64,000 nt of DNA from Tridacna crocea (taxonomy: Eukaryota; Mollusca; Bivalvia; Cardiida; Cardiidae): contig OX031064.1 of assembly GCA_943736015.1 (NCBI GenBank), forward strand, positions 31,433,361 to 31,497,360, read 5' to 3'. Positions 30,273-40,139 of the stretch are shown here, piece after piece. The position numbers were made by a program, and so were the translations under genes. How positions within the stretch are numbered: the stretch's first letter is position 1; each line of letters starts with the position of its first letter. Below the pieces are notes generated by a model, which saw nothing but the letters and a program-made list of their open reading frames with translations, ran no database searches and was not told the DNA's origin.

Positions 30273-30625
30273 AGAGAAAATCGTTATGTGAACATTAAAA
30301 CATTAATGAACGCTCTCTTGTAATGCCAATTTTATTCCTGGAATGCACGCTTTGCATCTGAACTACTGTTAAACTTGTTATTTCTTAAAGGTGGCCCTTC
30401 AGATTTTGGGACAAAAATCTCACAAAAATACAAAAAATAAAATCACCCTTATACGCCCAAAGCCTTTTAATTTTCAAAAAAACCCAGTAGTCAAAAATCA
30501 TCACAATTCTACAATTCAATTGTTATTTTATTATCTCTACAGGTATAGATTACACACTAAGCAATAAGATGCGGGGACAGGATTCACTCGGTGGGAAAAG
30601 CCTACATCATATCGACGAATTACAG

Positions 30626-30854
30626 TTAACCCATTACCACACAATCCCTACTTTTGACACCCCTGAGAAAGAAGCCTGTAGAAAACATTGTGGGAAAAGG
30701 AGAAAATGCTGGTAACCAGCATTTTCTCCTTTTCCCACAATGTTTTCTACCCTTCACAAAACAAATTTCAAATTTTCAGTCGCTTTTATTTTGTCGTCTG
30801 CAAGTCCTTTCGATTTGGACAAGCCTGAAAAATTGTCGTTTGGTAATGAGTTAA
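30626..30854 (+). mobile_element. hpA copy, complete, young-looking
   Basis: TTAA 30626-30629 and 30851-30854. Fully paired hairpin TTGTGGGAAAAGGAGAAAAT and its inverse; CCATTACCACACAAT / TTTGGTAATGAG subtype. Nested in tirG. Confidence 0.93.
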
Positions 30855-30869
30855 ACCCATATCAGGAGG

Positions 30870-31040
30870 TAAGTATTTGGGTCGAGCCCTGGTACCACAG
30901 TCGGTAGTGGACAGGACTTGACTACACGGGATCCCTGGTTCGATTGCCTGTGTAATGCATAGAAATGACCCTCTCTACAAAATGACCCATTGGTTATTTC
31001 TCCACGTGGAATAAGGACCCTTGGGTTATTCCAACGACAA
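30870..31040 (+). mobile_element. tRNA-headed SINE with ATGACCC tail
   Basis: CACAGTCGGTAGTGGACAGG, then GGGATCCCTGGTTCGATTGCC (B box), TGTGTAATGCATAGAAATGACC, then GACCC tandem motifs. Links the GACCCATGGGTC blocks at 3.1 and 52.6 kb to a SINE head. Confidence 0.65.
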
Positions 31041-31479
31041 GAGAAATTAGATATTTACTACGGCCCAGGTCGACACCGACGCGTGAAATATAGTTTGTTT
31101 TTTTATACATGAGCAACTGGCTCATTTACATACCGGAAATATACACAGACGAAGCTTCAAAAATAGCGTCCGAAGAAGAAATTGTGGAAAATAATTACAT
31201 GTTTGTTATGTTATGGAACTTAAGCGTCATTAGTGACGTGCCAGTTACTTGACATTCGACCACAATGCTTTTTTTTGGCGCGAAATCTTAAAGTACCTTA
31301 ATAGGCTAGGTAGCCTTTTAAGGGTACACCATCAAAACTTTTTTTGTAATTTTATGATTCTTAATTATTGATGCTTTGTATTGTTTTTCATATAAATTTC
31401 AGTGATGTCTATATTTTTCAATTTTGTGAAATGTGAAAAATCTAAATACCCTCTTTTAATGCAAATTTATAGTTGTTTT

Positions 31480-31590
31480 TCGCAGACGGGATGGATGAAG
31501 ATTCGAACGTGTAATCTGATTTTGTACCCACATTCTTGAGTGTTTTGATTGCTTATCTGGCAGCCTACTATCCCTAAAAAGGAAATATTC
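31480..31590 (-). mobile_element. degenerate hpB fragment
   Basis: GAAGATTCGAACGTGTAATCTG and TATCTGGCAGCCTACTATCCC; weak hairpin. Confidence 0.45.
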
Positions 31591-31609
31591 ACTGACTGAA
31601 TTGTTTTAG

Positions 31610-31822
31610 GCAGATTTTAACATCATTTCGGCCATATCACGGCGACAGCTCACCTTTTTCTCGCATATTCTAAGTTTCAACAGCACTAGTCTATGGCTGT
31701 GAAGTAAGAGACTAGCACGTGGACACTCCCTCGAAAAATGCAACACCGACAATAGTGATCGAACCCACTACGTTGAGATTGCGAGTCCTTTAACTTCAAC
31801 TCTGACCCACGCAAGGACACCG
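31610..31822 (-). mobile_element. SINE-H copy
   Basis: Antisense 3' end TTTTAACATCATTTCGGCC, CACGGCGACAGCTCACC; B box antisense GTGATCGAACCCACTACG; head antisense GCGAGTCC ... CTGACCCACGCAAGGAC. Confidence 0.75.
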
Positions 31823-31871
31823 TTCAAAGAAATAAAGATTGAATATATGAGTAAAGGGGCAAAATTACTGG

Positions 31872-32100
31872 TTAACCCATTACCACACAATCCCTACTTT
31901 TGACGCCCCTGAGAAAGAAGCCTTTTGAAAACCCTGTGGGAAAAGGAGAAAATGCTGGTAACCAGCATTTTCTCCTTTTCCCACAGTGTTTTCTATCCTT
32001 CCCAGAACAAATTTCAATTTTTCAGTCAGCTTTATTTTCTCATCTGCAAATGCTTTCAATATGGACCAGTCTAAGATTTTCTCGTGTGGTAAAGGGTTAA
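31872..32100 (+). mobile_element. hpA copy with CTGTGGG / CCCACAG arms
   Basis: TTAA 31872-31875 and 32097-32100. Both arm bases carry CTGTGGG / CCCACAG instead of ATTGTGGG / CCCACAAT. Confidence 0.92.
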
Positions 32101-32204
32101 AGGAGCATTAAACAAGGTTTCGATCTAAAATTTTAAGGGTGGAGAAAGATCGATATTTTGCAAGGAAACAATTGTCGGTGCAGAGGAAAGATGCTTAGAA
32201 AAAG

Positions 32205-32312
32205 TTGTTGCTATGAGCGACTCTTTTTGGCTTTTGCAGATAATACAGATCAAGACCAGTCTGCACATAGACTGTAGTCTGATCTTTGAATTACACTGAC
32301 CATTATAGTGAT
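32205..32312 (-). mobile_element. hpB fragment
   Basis: GCTATGAGCGACTC, ACAGATCAAGACCAGTCTGC / GACTGTAGTCTGATCTTTG. Confidence 0.6.
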
Positions 32313-32383
32313 TTTTCTGCAAAGAATTTTCAAATCATAAATTAAAGGTGTTCACTATTGGCTGGATATCTTTAGTTTAAGTC

Positions 32384-32494
32384 TTTAACCCTCTTCTTAA
32401 ACCAAATTTCAAATTTTCAGTTATATTTATGTTATCGTCTGCAAAAGTGCCTTCAATCCAGTCTAAATTTTTGCTGTTTGGTATACACTTAATT
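32384..32494 (+). mobile_element. hpA copy lacking the hairpin
   Basis: TTTAACCCTCTTCTTAAACC joins the left end directly to the right half (AAATTTTCAGTTATATTTATG ... GCTGTTTGGTATACACTTAA). Confidence 0.75.
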
Positions 32495-32569
32495 CATTAA
32501 AGAACATAAAACTTAACTGTTAAATGATAAATAAGTTAATTGATATCTTCCAGAAGGTTTTTTGCAGGG

Positions 32570-32695
32570 TGGGTGGTATCTGTTTATCGGACAGTGTGGA
32601 TCCAAGATCAGACTGCACGTTCTGTGCGGTCTGATCTTGATCTACACGGTCCGCCAAAGGTCTGCAAGTCACTCTTATGAGCCTAAGGATAAATA
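32570..32695 (+). mobile_element. hpB copy, left part missing
   Basis: TTTATCGGACAGTGTGGATCC, hairpin to GATCTACACGGTCCGCC, then GCAAGTCACTCTTATGAGC. Confidence 0.8.
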
Positions 32696-32962
32696 ACGAT
32701 CGTGCTTATCCTAAAACAGATCGCAAAACTGAAATAATAAAGATATCTGTAACGAGGATTTTCCGGCAGTAATCTGACCTTTAGCAGGTGAAGCCTGTTG
32801 TTTTAAAGGAAGTAGGTTTTTTTTTAGCTGTTTGTGAATAATTATGTAAAATAAACCTGTGAACCGTAGGCGTTTCTCCAAGTTTTAATAATTTTTTCTG
32901 CACTATGCAATAGGGCTTTATTCTTCTCAACCAAAAAAGTTGAAGAAAATAAAAACATGAAC

Positions 32963-33561
32963 GTAACCCATCACGCAAAAAGGGACCACATGGGAATACT
33001 GTATGTCAATATTAGATGAAAATAGATAAACGATAGTGCAGGTCAGTATATAGAGGATATTTGTTTCTTTCAACGAAAAAAAACAAATATTCTATTTATT
33101 TCATGCTTTTAACCTTTTCTGGGAGGAGCTTCATCAAAATCCAGTACAGTTCTTTTCCGTTATTCCCCGTGGCGTATCCCTCCCGCATAGCAACGCATTA
33201 CAATATTACGTCAAGCACGAGAAATGTAAGGTATATGACGTCATATTTCCCATCAGGTTGTGAGGCACGCGCAATTTACCTAGGCAACAAGAACATGAAA
33301 ATCGGTATTTTCACTGGTCGTATCAGTGTAAGATCGAAAAATATTTTCACTGCTATTCCTCGATACCGGAAAGCATGAAATAAAAGTTGATAATTTAAAA
33401 AAAAATCTTTGTATAACAAGGTACAATGCCCACTTTTCATACAGAAAATGTCATTAAAATGAAAAGTGTCAACTCTGGACAGCCTGCGCAATTCGCGCAG
33501 TCTGACCAGATTTGATACTTTTCGCAGTTCCCAGAAGGTCCCTTTTTGCGTGATGGGTCAC
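32963..33561. mobile_element. hpD copy with a roughly 330-bp insertion
   Basis: Termini GTAACCCATCACGCAAAAAG and CTTTTTGCGTGATGGGTCAC. The hpD body is interrupted between CAGGTCAG and GTTGATAATTTAAA, then resumes with TATAACAAGGTACAATGCC and the hairpin CAGCCTGCGCAATTCGCGC. Compare the uninterrupted 260-bp copy at 19243. Confidence 0.8.
33052..33383 (+). other. Unidentified insert in hpD, 105-codon open frame
   Basis: Contains an open frame 33061-33378 with no motif I recognise; it fills most of the insert. Base composition is less AT-rich in the middle (ATGACGTCAT, GAGGCACGCGC). No TIR, SINE box or clear target duplication was found. Coding status unknown; could be a host fragment or an unknown short element. 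Confidence 0.3.
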
Positions 33562-33607
33562 ATATTTATAAAGGCTGAAAAAATGATTTATATACTTTGG
33601 TTGGATT

Positions 33608-33775
33608 TTAATTCTTAGGTTGATCAGCGCGACTCAAGGACCTTTTTCAGACAGTGTAGATCAAGATCAGACTACTGTCTGATTTTAAATCTACACTGTC
33701 CGATAAAGAGAACGCACACCCCTTTTCCAGTAAAAAAAAACCTTCGAAATAGCAAAATTGTGGTTTGTATTACAG
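33608..33775 (-). mobile_element. hpB copy, hairpin centre deleted
   Basis: GACAGTGTAGATCAAGATCAG ACTACTGTCTGATTTTAAATC: the GCAC...GTGC centre is missing, leaving paired outer arms. CGAAATAGCAAAATTG follows. Confidence 0.8.
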
Positions 33776-33799
33776 GCTTCAAAGTTTCGTTTCAATTGT

Positions 33800-33997
33800 T
33801 TAAGTCTTTACCAAACGACAAAATTTTGGACTGGTCCAAAGTGAGAGCATTTGCAGACGACAAAATAAATGTGACTAAAGAATTGAAATTTGCTATAGGA
33901 AGGGAAGAAAACATTTTGGGAAATGTTTTCCACAACATTTTCAAACGGCTTCTTTCAAAGGGATGTTAAATGTCGGGATTGTGTAGTAAAGGCTTAA
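33800..33997 (-). mobile_element. hpA copy, hairpin reduced
   Basis: TTAA 33800-33803 and 33994-33997. AACATTTTGGGAAATGTTTTC replaces the hairpin, leaving a small palindrome from its base. Confidence 0.85.
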
Positions 33998-34206
33998 ATG
34001 GTTAAAATTTATGATGTAGATAACTTGACAAATACCCAACTCTGATTAGCCGATTAAAACTGGATGCACATAGACTTAAAATAGTACATGTCTGACTCCA
34101 TTGATAGCGAGCGAAGGAGGAAGTTATATTTAAGTAACAAAGAAGATCTGCTTATCCATTGATTTTCTCAAACTAGTTCATAAAAATGAAATTCAAACAC
34201 TTTATC

Positions 34207-34435
34207 TTAACCCTTTACCAAACAATCCCTGTTTTTACGATCTTGAAATAGAAGCCTTTTAAAAAACATTGTGGGAAAAGGAGAAAATGCTGGTAACCAG
34301 CATTTTCTCCTTTTCCCACAATGTTTTCTACCCTGCTGGAAACAAATTTCAGTCTTTGAATTACATATATTTTGTCGTCTGCAAGTGCTTTCAATTTGGA
34401 CCAGCCTAAAAAATTTTTATTTGGTAAAGGGTAAA
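34207..34435 (+). mobile_element. hpA copy
   Basis: TTAA 34207-34210; right end TTTGGTAAAGGGTAAAG (TTAA mutated). Hairpin fully paired. Confidence 0.88.
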
Positions 34436-34624
34436 GCATATCCAGAAATCCAAGAGTAGAAATCTCTTTTTCACAAGCGTAATGTTGTCGAGAGAAGGCC
34501 GGAGAACGAAGCCTCCTACGCCATTCTTATTACGAGTTGAAGATGTTGGAAGAAGGGAGGTAACCTACACACTCCTAAAATATATATTCAATACCTCATT
34601 TTCAAAGAGTAAAACCTAACAGAG

Positions 34625-34795
34625 TAACGTATTTGCATAGCAACAAGGATGGTCCTTTGTAATGCTGCAAATTTACCGATGGCAAAAAGTTTCGACCCAG
34701 GTCAGCTTGTGCAGAAAGTGCAAACTTACATGGGTCGATACAATTTGCAAGAACATTAAGCAACCTTTTCATATAGCATGCCTCACGTGTATTCG
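34625..34795 (+). mobile_element. hpC copy
   Basis: AGTTTCGACCCAGGTCAGC / GTGCAAACTTACATGGGTCGA hairpin at about 34690-34740, end CAAGAACATTAAGC and CATATAGCATGCCTCA. Confidence 0.7.
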
Positions 34796-34841
34796 AATTT
34801 TCACTTACACGAACGAATGAATGATTAATGGTATACTGTTC

Positions 34842-35163
34842 AACACCGTTTTAACCGTTGTCTGCGCATGTCATAATTATTCTTCCGAGATTCTGTCTAC
34901 GTCAACCCCATATACTAGGGAAAAGTAGGGCATATACCGAAGCTATTACATAAGCCAGTAGGGGCTGTTTTTAATAATTGGTCGGTGAATATAGCTAGCT
35001 GATCATAGCTGAACGAATCTCACAAGGTAGAGTTTAATAAACGTTTATTTAATTTTGAAATTCAAAGTAACACTTGTCGTTTTGAAAATAGTCCTCTTCT
35101 GTACCCAGAATGTCCATATTAGATGAATGTGTATTTGTAGCATGCCATCTAGCTGGAAATAAC
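34842..35163 (+). mobile_element. SINE-I copy, diverged
   Basis: TTGTCTGCGCATGTCATAATTA at about 34858, later GATCATAGCTGAACGAATC, GTACCCAGAATGTCC and GCATGCCATCTAGCTGG. A short antisense SINE-H 3' scrap (TTCAACACCGTTTTAAC) sits at its left border. Confidence 0.7.
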
Positions 35164-35213
35164 TATTATCAAAGACTTTTAGGGATTTTTTTTTAAATAA
35201 ATGACATGCTATG

Positions 35214-35388
35214 TGATCATAGCTGAATGAATTCCACCAGGTAGCGTTTCATTGAGTTTACAAACGTTTATTTGAGTTTGAAATTCATAAGTACCGGTTG
35301 TCGCGTAGAAAAGTAGTCCTGTTCTGTACCCAGAATGCCCAAATTAGATAAATGTGTATTTGTAGAATGCCATTTAGCGGGAGATAAT
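35214..35388 (+). mobile_element. SINE-I 3' half
   Basis: GATCATAGCTGAATGAATTCC ... GTTGTCGCGTAGAAAAG ... GAATGCCATTTAGCGGG. 5' truncated; second SINE-I in tandem with the previous one. Confidence 0.85.
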
Positions 35389-36200
35389 GCGTTTTCAACA
35401 TTATTTCGGTTAAATCGCGCCGGCCATTTTATCCATCCATACTTTCCCTGAGTTTTTTTTTTTTCTTGAAGTAGTACTCCATACAATATTCTTTGCAAGC
35501 CACTGGTTGCATTTTATCATAACTAACCATCGTCGAGACAATATTAAAGGTGGGTATTTAGATTTTTCACATTAAACCAAAGTGAAAAATAAATATATCA
35601 CTGAAATTAATATGAAAAAACAATACAAATCATCAATAATAAAGAATCTTAGAATTAAAAAAAAAAAAAAAAAAATTGGGGTGGTATTCCCTTAAAAGGC
35701 TACGTAGCCTCTTAAGCTATTTTTAGATTTCCCGCCAAATTTCAAAAATGCATTGTGGGAATGTTAAGTGACTGGCACGTGGCTAATGACCCTTAAAGTC
35801 AATAATAACAAACATGTGATTATTTTCCATAATGTCTAGAACTTCTAGAAATGTGTTTGAAGCTTCGTCTGTATATTTCTGGTATGTAAATAAGTGGGCT
35901 GCTGATGTAAAAATAGACCGTGTTTCCCTTCGTTGTCGACCTGGGCTGTAGTAAATCTCTAATTTCTCATGTTGTCGGATGGTTTTTGACTACTGGGGGT
36001 TTATAAATGGAAATTGTAAGGTTTTCGTAGTATAGGGATGATTTTTTTTTGTAAAATTTTCGTCCCAAATTCTGAAGGGGCATCTTTAAGCGGTAAGAGA
36101 GGAATGATTCCTGACACAATGACTATCACCAGCCTTCGGAAAGAAACTTGTCGAGACAGGGATCGAACCTGTTCTAAAGCCCTGTAAGCTACCGTCTAGC
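35389..36200 (-). mobile_element. SINE-H copy split by tirG
   Basis: Antisense 3' end CGTTTTCAACATTATTTCGG, GCGCCGGCC; resumes after tirG with AAGCGGTAAGAGAGGAATG and the antisense B box GGGATCGAACC. An 8-bp-scale match of the broken edges supports simple insertion. Confidence 0.85.
35544..36089 (+). mobile_element. tirG copy, complete, TTAA both sides
   Basis: TTAA 35544-35547 and 36086-36089 with termini AAAGGTGGGTATTTAG and CTGAAGGGGCATCTTT; inner length 538 bp. Landmarks GGCTACGTAGCCTC, CGACCTGGGCTGTAG. Contains a poly-A stretch at about 35660. Confidence 0.9.
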
Positions 36201-36304
36201 CTACCGAAACTCGGCTTCTCGGATGAAAGCGATTCTGCTCACATTACGTAAAGGTTTAACTTAGCTTTACTTCTCCGCTTCCATACAAATGAGTCACGAT
36301 TTGT

Positions 36305-36545
36305 GAGAAAACTTCAAAGGGTTTCGGCTCAGGTCAGCCTGCGCAATCCGCTGACCAGAGTCAAAACCCTTTGCTTTTGGTAAACTTCATGAATGTCAAA
36401 GAACCATTTTACTAGTGATTCAATTGGTTGTCCGAAAAAATGGAATTTATGTATCCCTTACTATGACTTATTGAGCGCTGTGCATCAATTAGATGCACTA
36501 AGTCCTTTTTTTGTCAGATCATGTTTCAAATTAAATTATTTTCAT
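36305..36545 (-). mobile_element. hpC copy, diverged
   Basis: GGCTCAGGTCAGCCTGCGCAA / TCCGCTGACCAGAGTC, ACCATTTTACTAGTGATTCA, GCATCAATTAGATGCACTAAG. Confidence 0.65.
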
Positions 36546-36850
36546 CGTGCAAGCCGCATTAAATATTTATGAAATCAATGTTTACATAACTTTGATTGGT
36601 CAACAATTATTCTACAGGATACAGATTAGTGTTTACCATCTTGCCATATCATACCATCCAATGTCGTGCATCAATTTACTAAACGCTCAACTTTATAAGG
36701 AACAATGCTGGACCATATAAAACACTCGTCACAACTAGTCCGTTACCATGCTTACACCGTATCAAGTGGGTTTCCATTTTGAAATACTGCCAGTCACATG
36801 ACCTTATACATGGCGGCGCCATGTAAATTCATTAGCAATGGCAACAAAAA

Positions 36851-36999
36851 CCACTGCTGACCAGCATTTTCTCCTTTTCCCACAATGTTTTCTACCCTGT
36901 CAAAGAAAATCTTCACCTTTTTAGCCACACTGAAATTGCTGTCTGCAAACACTTTCAGTTTGGACAAGGCTGAAATTTTGTCGCCTGGTAAAGGGTTAA
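36851..36999 (+). mobile_element. hpA copy, left half missing
   Basis: Begins in the hairpin (CTGCTGACCAGCATTTTCTCC), right end GCCTGGTAAAGGGTTAA (TTAA 36996-36999). Confidence 0.8.
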
Positions 37000-38070
37000 A
37001 TCCTATGTGGATGGCATCCAAGGGTATACTATACATAGCCTTTCATAGAGAAATATGCCTTTTTTAAAGTCTTCAATAGATGGCATGCAAATGCATACCA
37101 TAAACAACCTTTCATAGGGAAATGTGCCTTATCAAAGTCCTTCATAGATGGCATCCAATGGAAGACTATAAACCTATTACAGGGAATTGTTACACCTTAT
37201 TAAAGTTTATTATAGATGGCAACTAATTGTATATCAAACACAGCCTTTCATAGGCAGTTGTGCCTCATCAAAGTCTTCTGCGGATGGCATTCAAAGCCAT
37301 ACCATACAACCATACACGGCCTTTCATTGGATGTCAAGCTTTATTTAAGTCTTCTATAGATGGCATCCAATGGCACACATTTAACTGGCCTTCATAGGGA
37401 ACTATGCCTTAAAGAAGTCTTCTACATATAGCATTTACAGCCTTTCTAAGGGAACCATGTCTAGTAAATGTCTTCCAATGTATTCAATGGTACCACCTTT
37501 GATAGAGAAAAATTATCAAAGTTTTCCATTGATGACACCCTATGGCATACTACGCACAACCTTTAAAAGGAACCAAGTCTTAACTAAAGATAACATCCAG
37601 TGGTATATACCATGCATAATTTAACCTTTCGAAAGGGATCAAGGCTTATCATAGTCTATAGATGACCGTGTTTGGCATATATACCAAACACTGTCTATCA
37701 TTGGGAACTGTGCCTTATCAAAGTCTTCTGTAAATGACATCTAATGGTATATCATCCATAAGCCTTCACTTGCTTTATTTAGTTACTGTTGCCTCCGATG
37801 GCATACCATACGCAGTCCATTATCGAAAACAATGCCTTCTCAAAATCTGTTCAAAATATTAAATGACATTAAATACATAAGCTTTCAAAGGGAATCATGC
37901 CTAATAAAAGATTTTTATGATATTCAATGGCATATTCCATCCGCACCCTTTCATAGGGAACCATACCTTATCAAAGAGTTCTGTGGCACTCAAGGGAAAG
38001 CTATACACAGACCTTCAATGGAAACAACGTCTTATCAAACTTTAGCGGCATGTCTAATGATTCGATGTCA
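37000..38070. repeat. Degenerate satellite, about 70-bp unit, about 15 units
   Basis: Recurring blocks ATAGATGGCATCCAATGG, CATACCATA, CCTTTCATAGGGAA and TGCCTTATCAAAGTCTTC at about 70-bp spacing across more than 1 kb. Units are diverged and some are partly deleted. Confidence 0.85.
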
Positions 38071-38148
38071 TAAGCCATCACATAGCCTACTGCTCACTCG
38101 TACGGAGCATGTTTTGCGCTACATAAAATACGATCATACCATCTGAAC

Positions 38149-38573
38149 ACTTATCCTGCTAAATAACTAAAATAAAGTTTTCAATTCGAAATTAACCCTT
38201 TCACAAACGACAAATTTTGGACTCTTCCAAACTGAAAAAGTTTGCATACGACAATTTTAGATTTTAAGAAAATGGCAGAAAGTTCTCAGAAAGGGTGGAA
38301 AACACTGTGGGAAAAGGATAAATTGCTCTTTACGAGCAATTTCTCCTTTTCCCACAGTGTTTTCAAAAGAGTTTTACTGCAGACACGTAAAACCATGGCT
38401 TGTTTGGGAAAGGGTTAACCTAATATTGCTATTTCAAAGTTATGGTTTGGAGGAAAGCATGTTCTAATCGGACAGTGTATATTAAGATCAGACTGCACGT
38501 TCTGTGCAGTCTGATCTTAATATACACTCTCCGCAAAAGGTCAGTGAGTCGCGATCAGCAATCTAAGGGTTAA
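38149..38573 (+). mobile_element. hpB copy split by hpA
   Basis: CTTATCCTGCTAAATAACTA to ATTAA, hpA, then CCTAATATTGCTATTTCAAAG. Hairpin at about 38471-38532 with both arms changed to TATATTAAG / CTTAATATA, and end ATCTAAGGGTTAA (TTAA 38570-38573). Confidence 0.9.
38192..38417 (-). mobile_element. hpA copy nested in hpB
   Basis: TTAA 38192-38195 and 38414-38417. CCCTTTCACAAACGAC / TTGTTTGGGAAAGGG subtype with AAATTGCTC / GAGCAATTT hairpin; same subtype as 56640. Confidence 0.92.
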
Positions 38574-38825
38574 ACATTATAAAACATACCTTACTGAACA
38601 TTATTACGCACTGCGAGCTAGTTCCTTATTCCATCATGTGACTGCGAAAAACATATGTCGTATTTATAACAATACACTAATGGGAACTATCATATACGAT
38701 GTTATCCTAGAATTCACGATCGCCGTAAAAATTAAAGTTTAATGAATCAATAAAACAACGGTGTCACCAACGATGCATGAAAAAAAAAGAATTAAAAAAG
38801 ATAAGAGGTAAAACAATCGCCCGGT

Positions 38826-39122
38826 GACCAGCCCGCATAGCTCAATAGGTAGAGCGTAGGACTCGTGAACGGGGTGTTTCGAGTCCCTTGAGAGTGTGGG
38901 TTCGATCCCCACGGCTGGCCATCGTATTATTAATATCGGGTGAGTTATTAGTTAAACCGAGGTATACACCGAGAACGTTAAAGAACCAGGTGTAATTTAA
39001 GATGGGTTTTGTCTTGTATCTGCACTATCCCCCGTAACGGTACTAACAGCCTTCAGGGAAGCGTCACCCATATGGGCAAGCGGTGGCAAAGATAAATAAA
39101 CGCAAATTCAATCAATCAATAG
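38826..39122 (+). mobile_element. SINE-X: tRNA-derived SINE with (AATC)n tail
   Basis: Head GCCCGCATAGCTCAATAGG (A box TAGCTCAATAGG), B box GGGTTCGATCCCCACGG, then ACGTTAAAGAACCAGGTG and GCACTATCCCCCGTAACGG, tail CAATCAATCAATAG. The anticodon-to-T-arm part is much longer than in a functional tRNA and acceptor pairing is imperfect, so this is a SINE rather than a tRNA gene. The ACGTTAAAGAAC block recurs in tirR at about 15150. Confidence 0.88.
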
Positions 39123-39254
39123 CCTTATGTGCATTATACTGAACGAATCGTTTTCATCCATTTCCGTTTTATTTACATTTCCGTAAGTTTTATAATGAAT
39201 AAAACTTTTTTTTTTACTTGTTCTTTTATCGCTCTTTCCAGCTTCTAATCTGAA

Positions 39255-39335
39255 TTAACTCTTTACAAAACGGCTAAATTTTAGACTTGTCTAAATTGAA
39301 AGCATGTGAAGGCGACAATGCCTGTATTGTTACTT
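39255..39335 (-). mobile_element. hpA left-end fragment
   Basis: TTAACTCTTTACAAAACGGC ... TTGAAAGCATGTGAAGGCGAC, then unrelated. Confidence 0.6.
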
Positions 39336-39394
39336 TAAAAGTGGACAATACTTAACGCTTTACTCTAAGACAAACTTCAAGGATACCCAAATTG

Positions 39395-39603
39395 AAAAAG
39401 CTGCCTGGTAGCTATGTCTTTGTTTACTTTTTTGCCTGATTTTATTAACATTCTTTTTTCTGCCTGCCACTAACATATGGCCCGACCACACGATAAACAA
39501 ACTGCCATTTACTTGAAATTTTCTATGGTGTTAGATAATATGATTTGATTTTAACGGTATTATGACACCTGCTTTGTTTTATCGGCCTTTACCGGGCCTT
39601 TAA
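39395..39603 (-). repeat. Dispersed repeat N
   Basis: Inverse of 19722-19994: CATATGGCCCGACCACACGAT, GCCTGATTTTATTAAC, ACCGGGCCTTTAA. Confidence 0.65.
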
Positions 39604-39947
39604 TATAAGTACGAATTTACATACCTTACACTGGCCTTCCGCGCATGCGCTATACAAGCTCTTCATAAGCCACTGGCTGTGGTCTGGCATGAATGGACCG
39701 ACAGCCGCACTCAGACATGAGATAAATATTCTGCCTCCAAGAATGACGGTCGGGCAATATCTGTTTCGTATCTCTTAAATTCGCATCCAAATCAGCTGAT
39801 ATTTATACAAAGAGAGCACTGTATCACAGTATGATTTTGTTAAATGCCAAGTAGACGTAACTGCAATAATTCATTTGCTGTATATGCATCAATCTGTCAG
39901 CACTAATTGCACTCACTTAAAACTTAAATCTTATCTTCGAAATAACT
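39604..39947. other. No recognised feature
   Basis: No family match or gene seen. Confidence 0.4.
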
Positions 39948-40139
39948 TAAATGACATTTACAGCTCCATAGTAAAAACCTAAATATTGTTATTTCAAAGG
40001 CATGTTTTGTTGATTAACATCTCCATTGCGAACAGTGTAGAGCCAAGATCGGACTGCACATTCTCTGCAGTCTGATCTTGATCTACGCTGTCCGCAAACG
40101 GTCAGTGAGTCGAGCGAGCTTAGCAGCCTAAAAGGTTAA
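39948..40139 (+). mobile_element. hpB copy
   Basis: AATATTGTTATTTCAAAGGC, hairpin about 40030-40093 (one G-T-type mismatch), AGCAGCCTAAAAGGTTAA (TTAA 40136-40139). Left terminus decayed. Confidence 0.85.

Larger units (their letters stand above)
30385..31459 (-). mobile_element. tirG copy split by insertions
   Basis: Left part 30385-30530 (TTAAAGGTGGCCCTTCAG ... CCCAGTAGTCAAAAATC). Right part about 31042-31459 (GAGAAATTAGATATTTACTAC ... GTGAAAAATCTAAATACCC ... TTAA). In between lie an hpA element and a SINE with a GACCC tail, plus about 90 bp unassigned. Confidence 0.8.

Noticed and set aside
30654-32100. Similar 65-70-codon frames beginning M-T-P-L-R-K-K-P at 30.6, 31.9 and 22.6 kb
   Set aside because: They translate the hpA element across its hairpin; frame and ends vary between copies and there is no conserved start or stop context.
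38826-38920. Possible functional tRNA gene
   Set aside because: A and B boxes are present, but the anticodon-to-T-arm interval is far too long, acceptor pairing is imperfect, and a SINE body with an (AATC)n tail follows.
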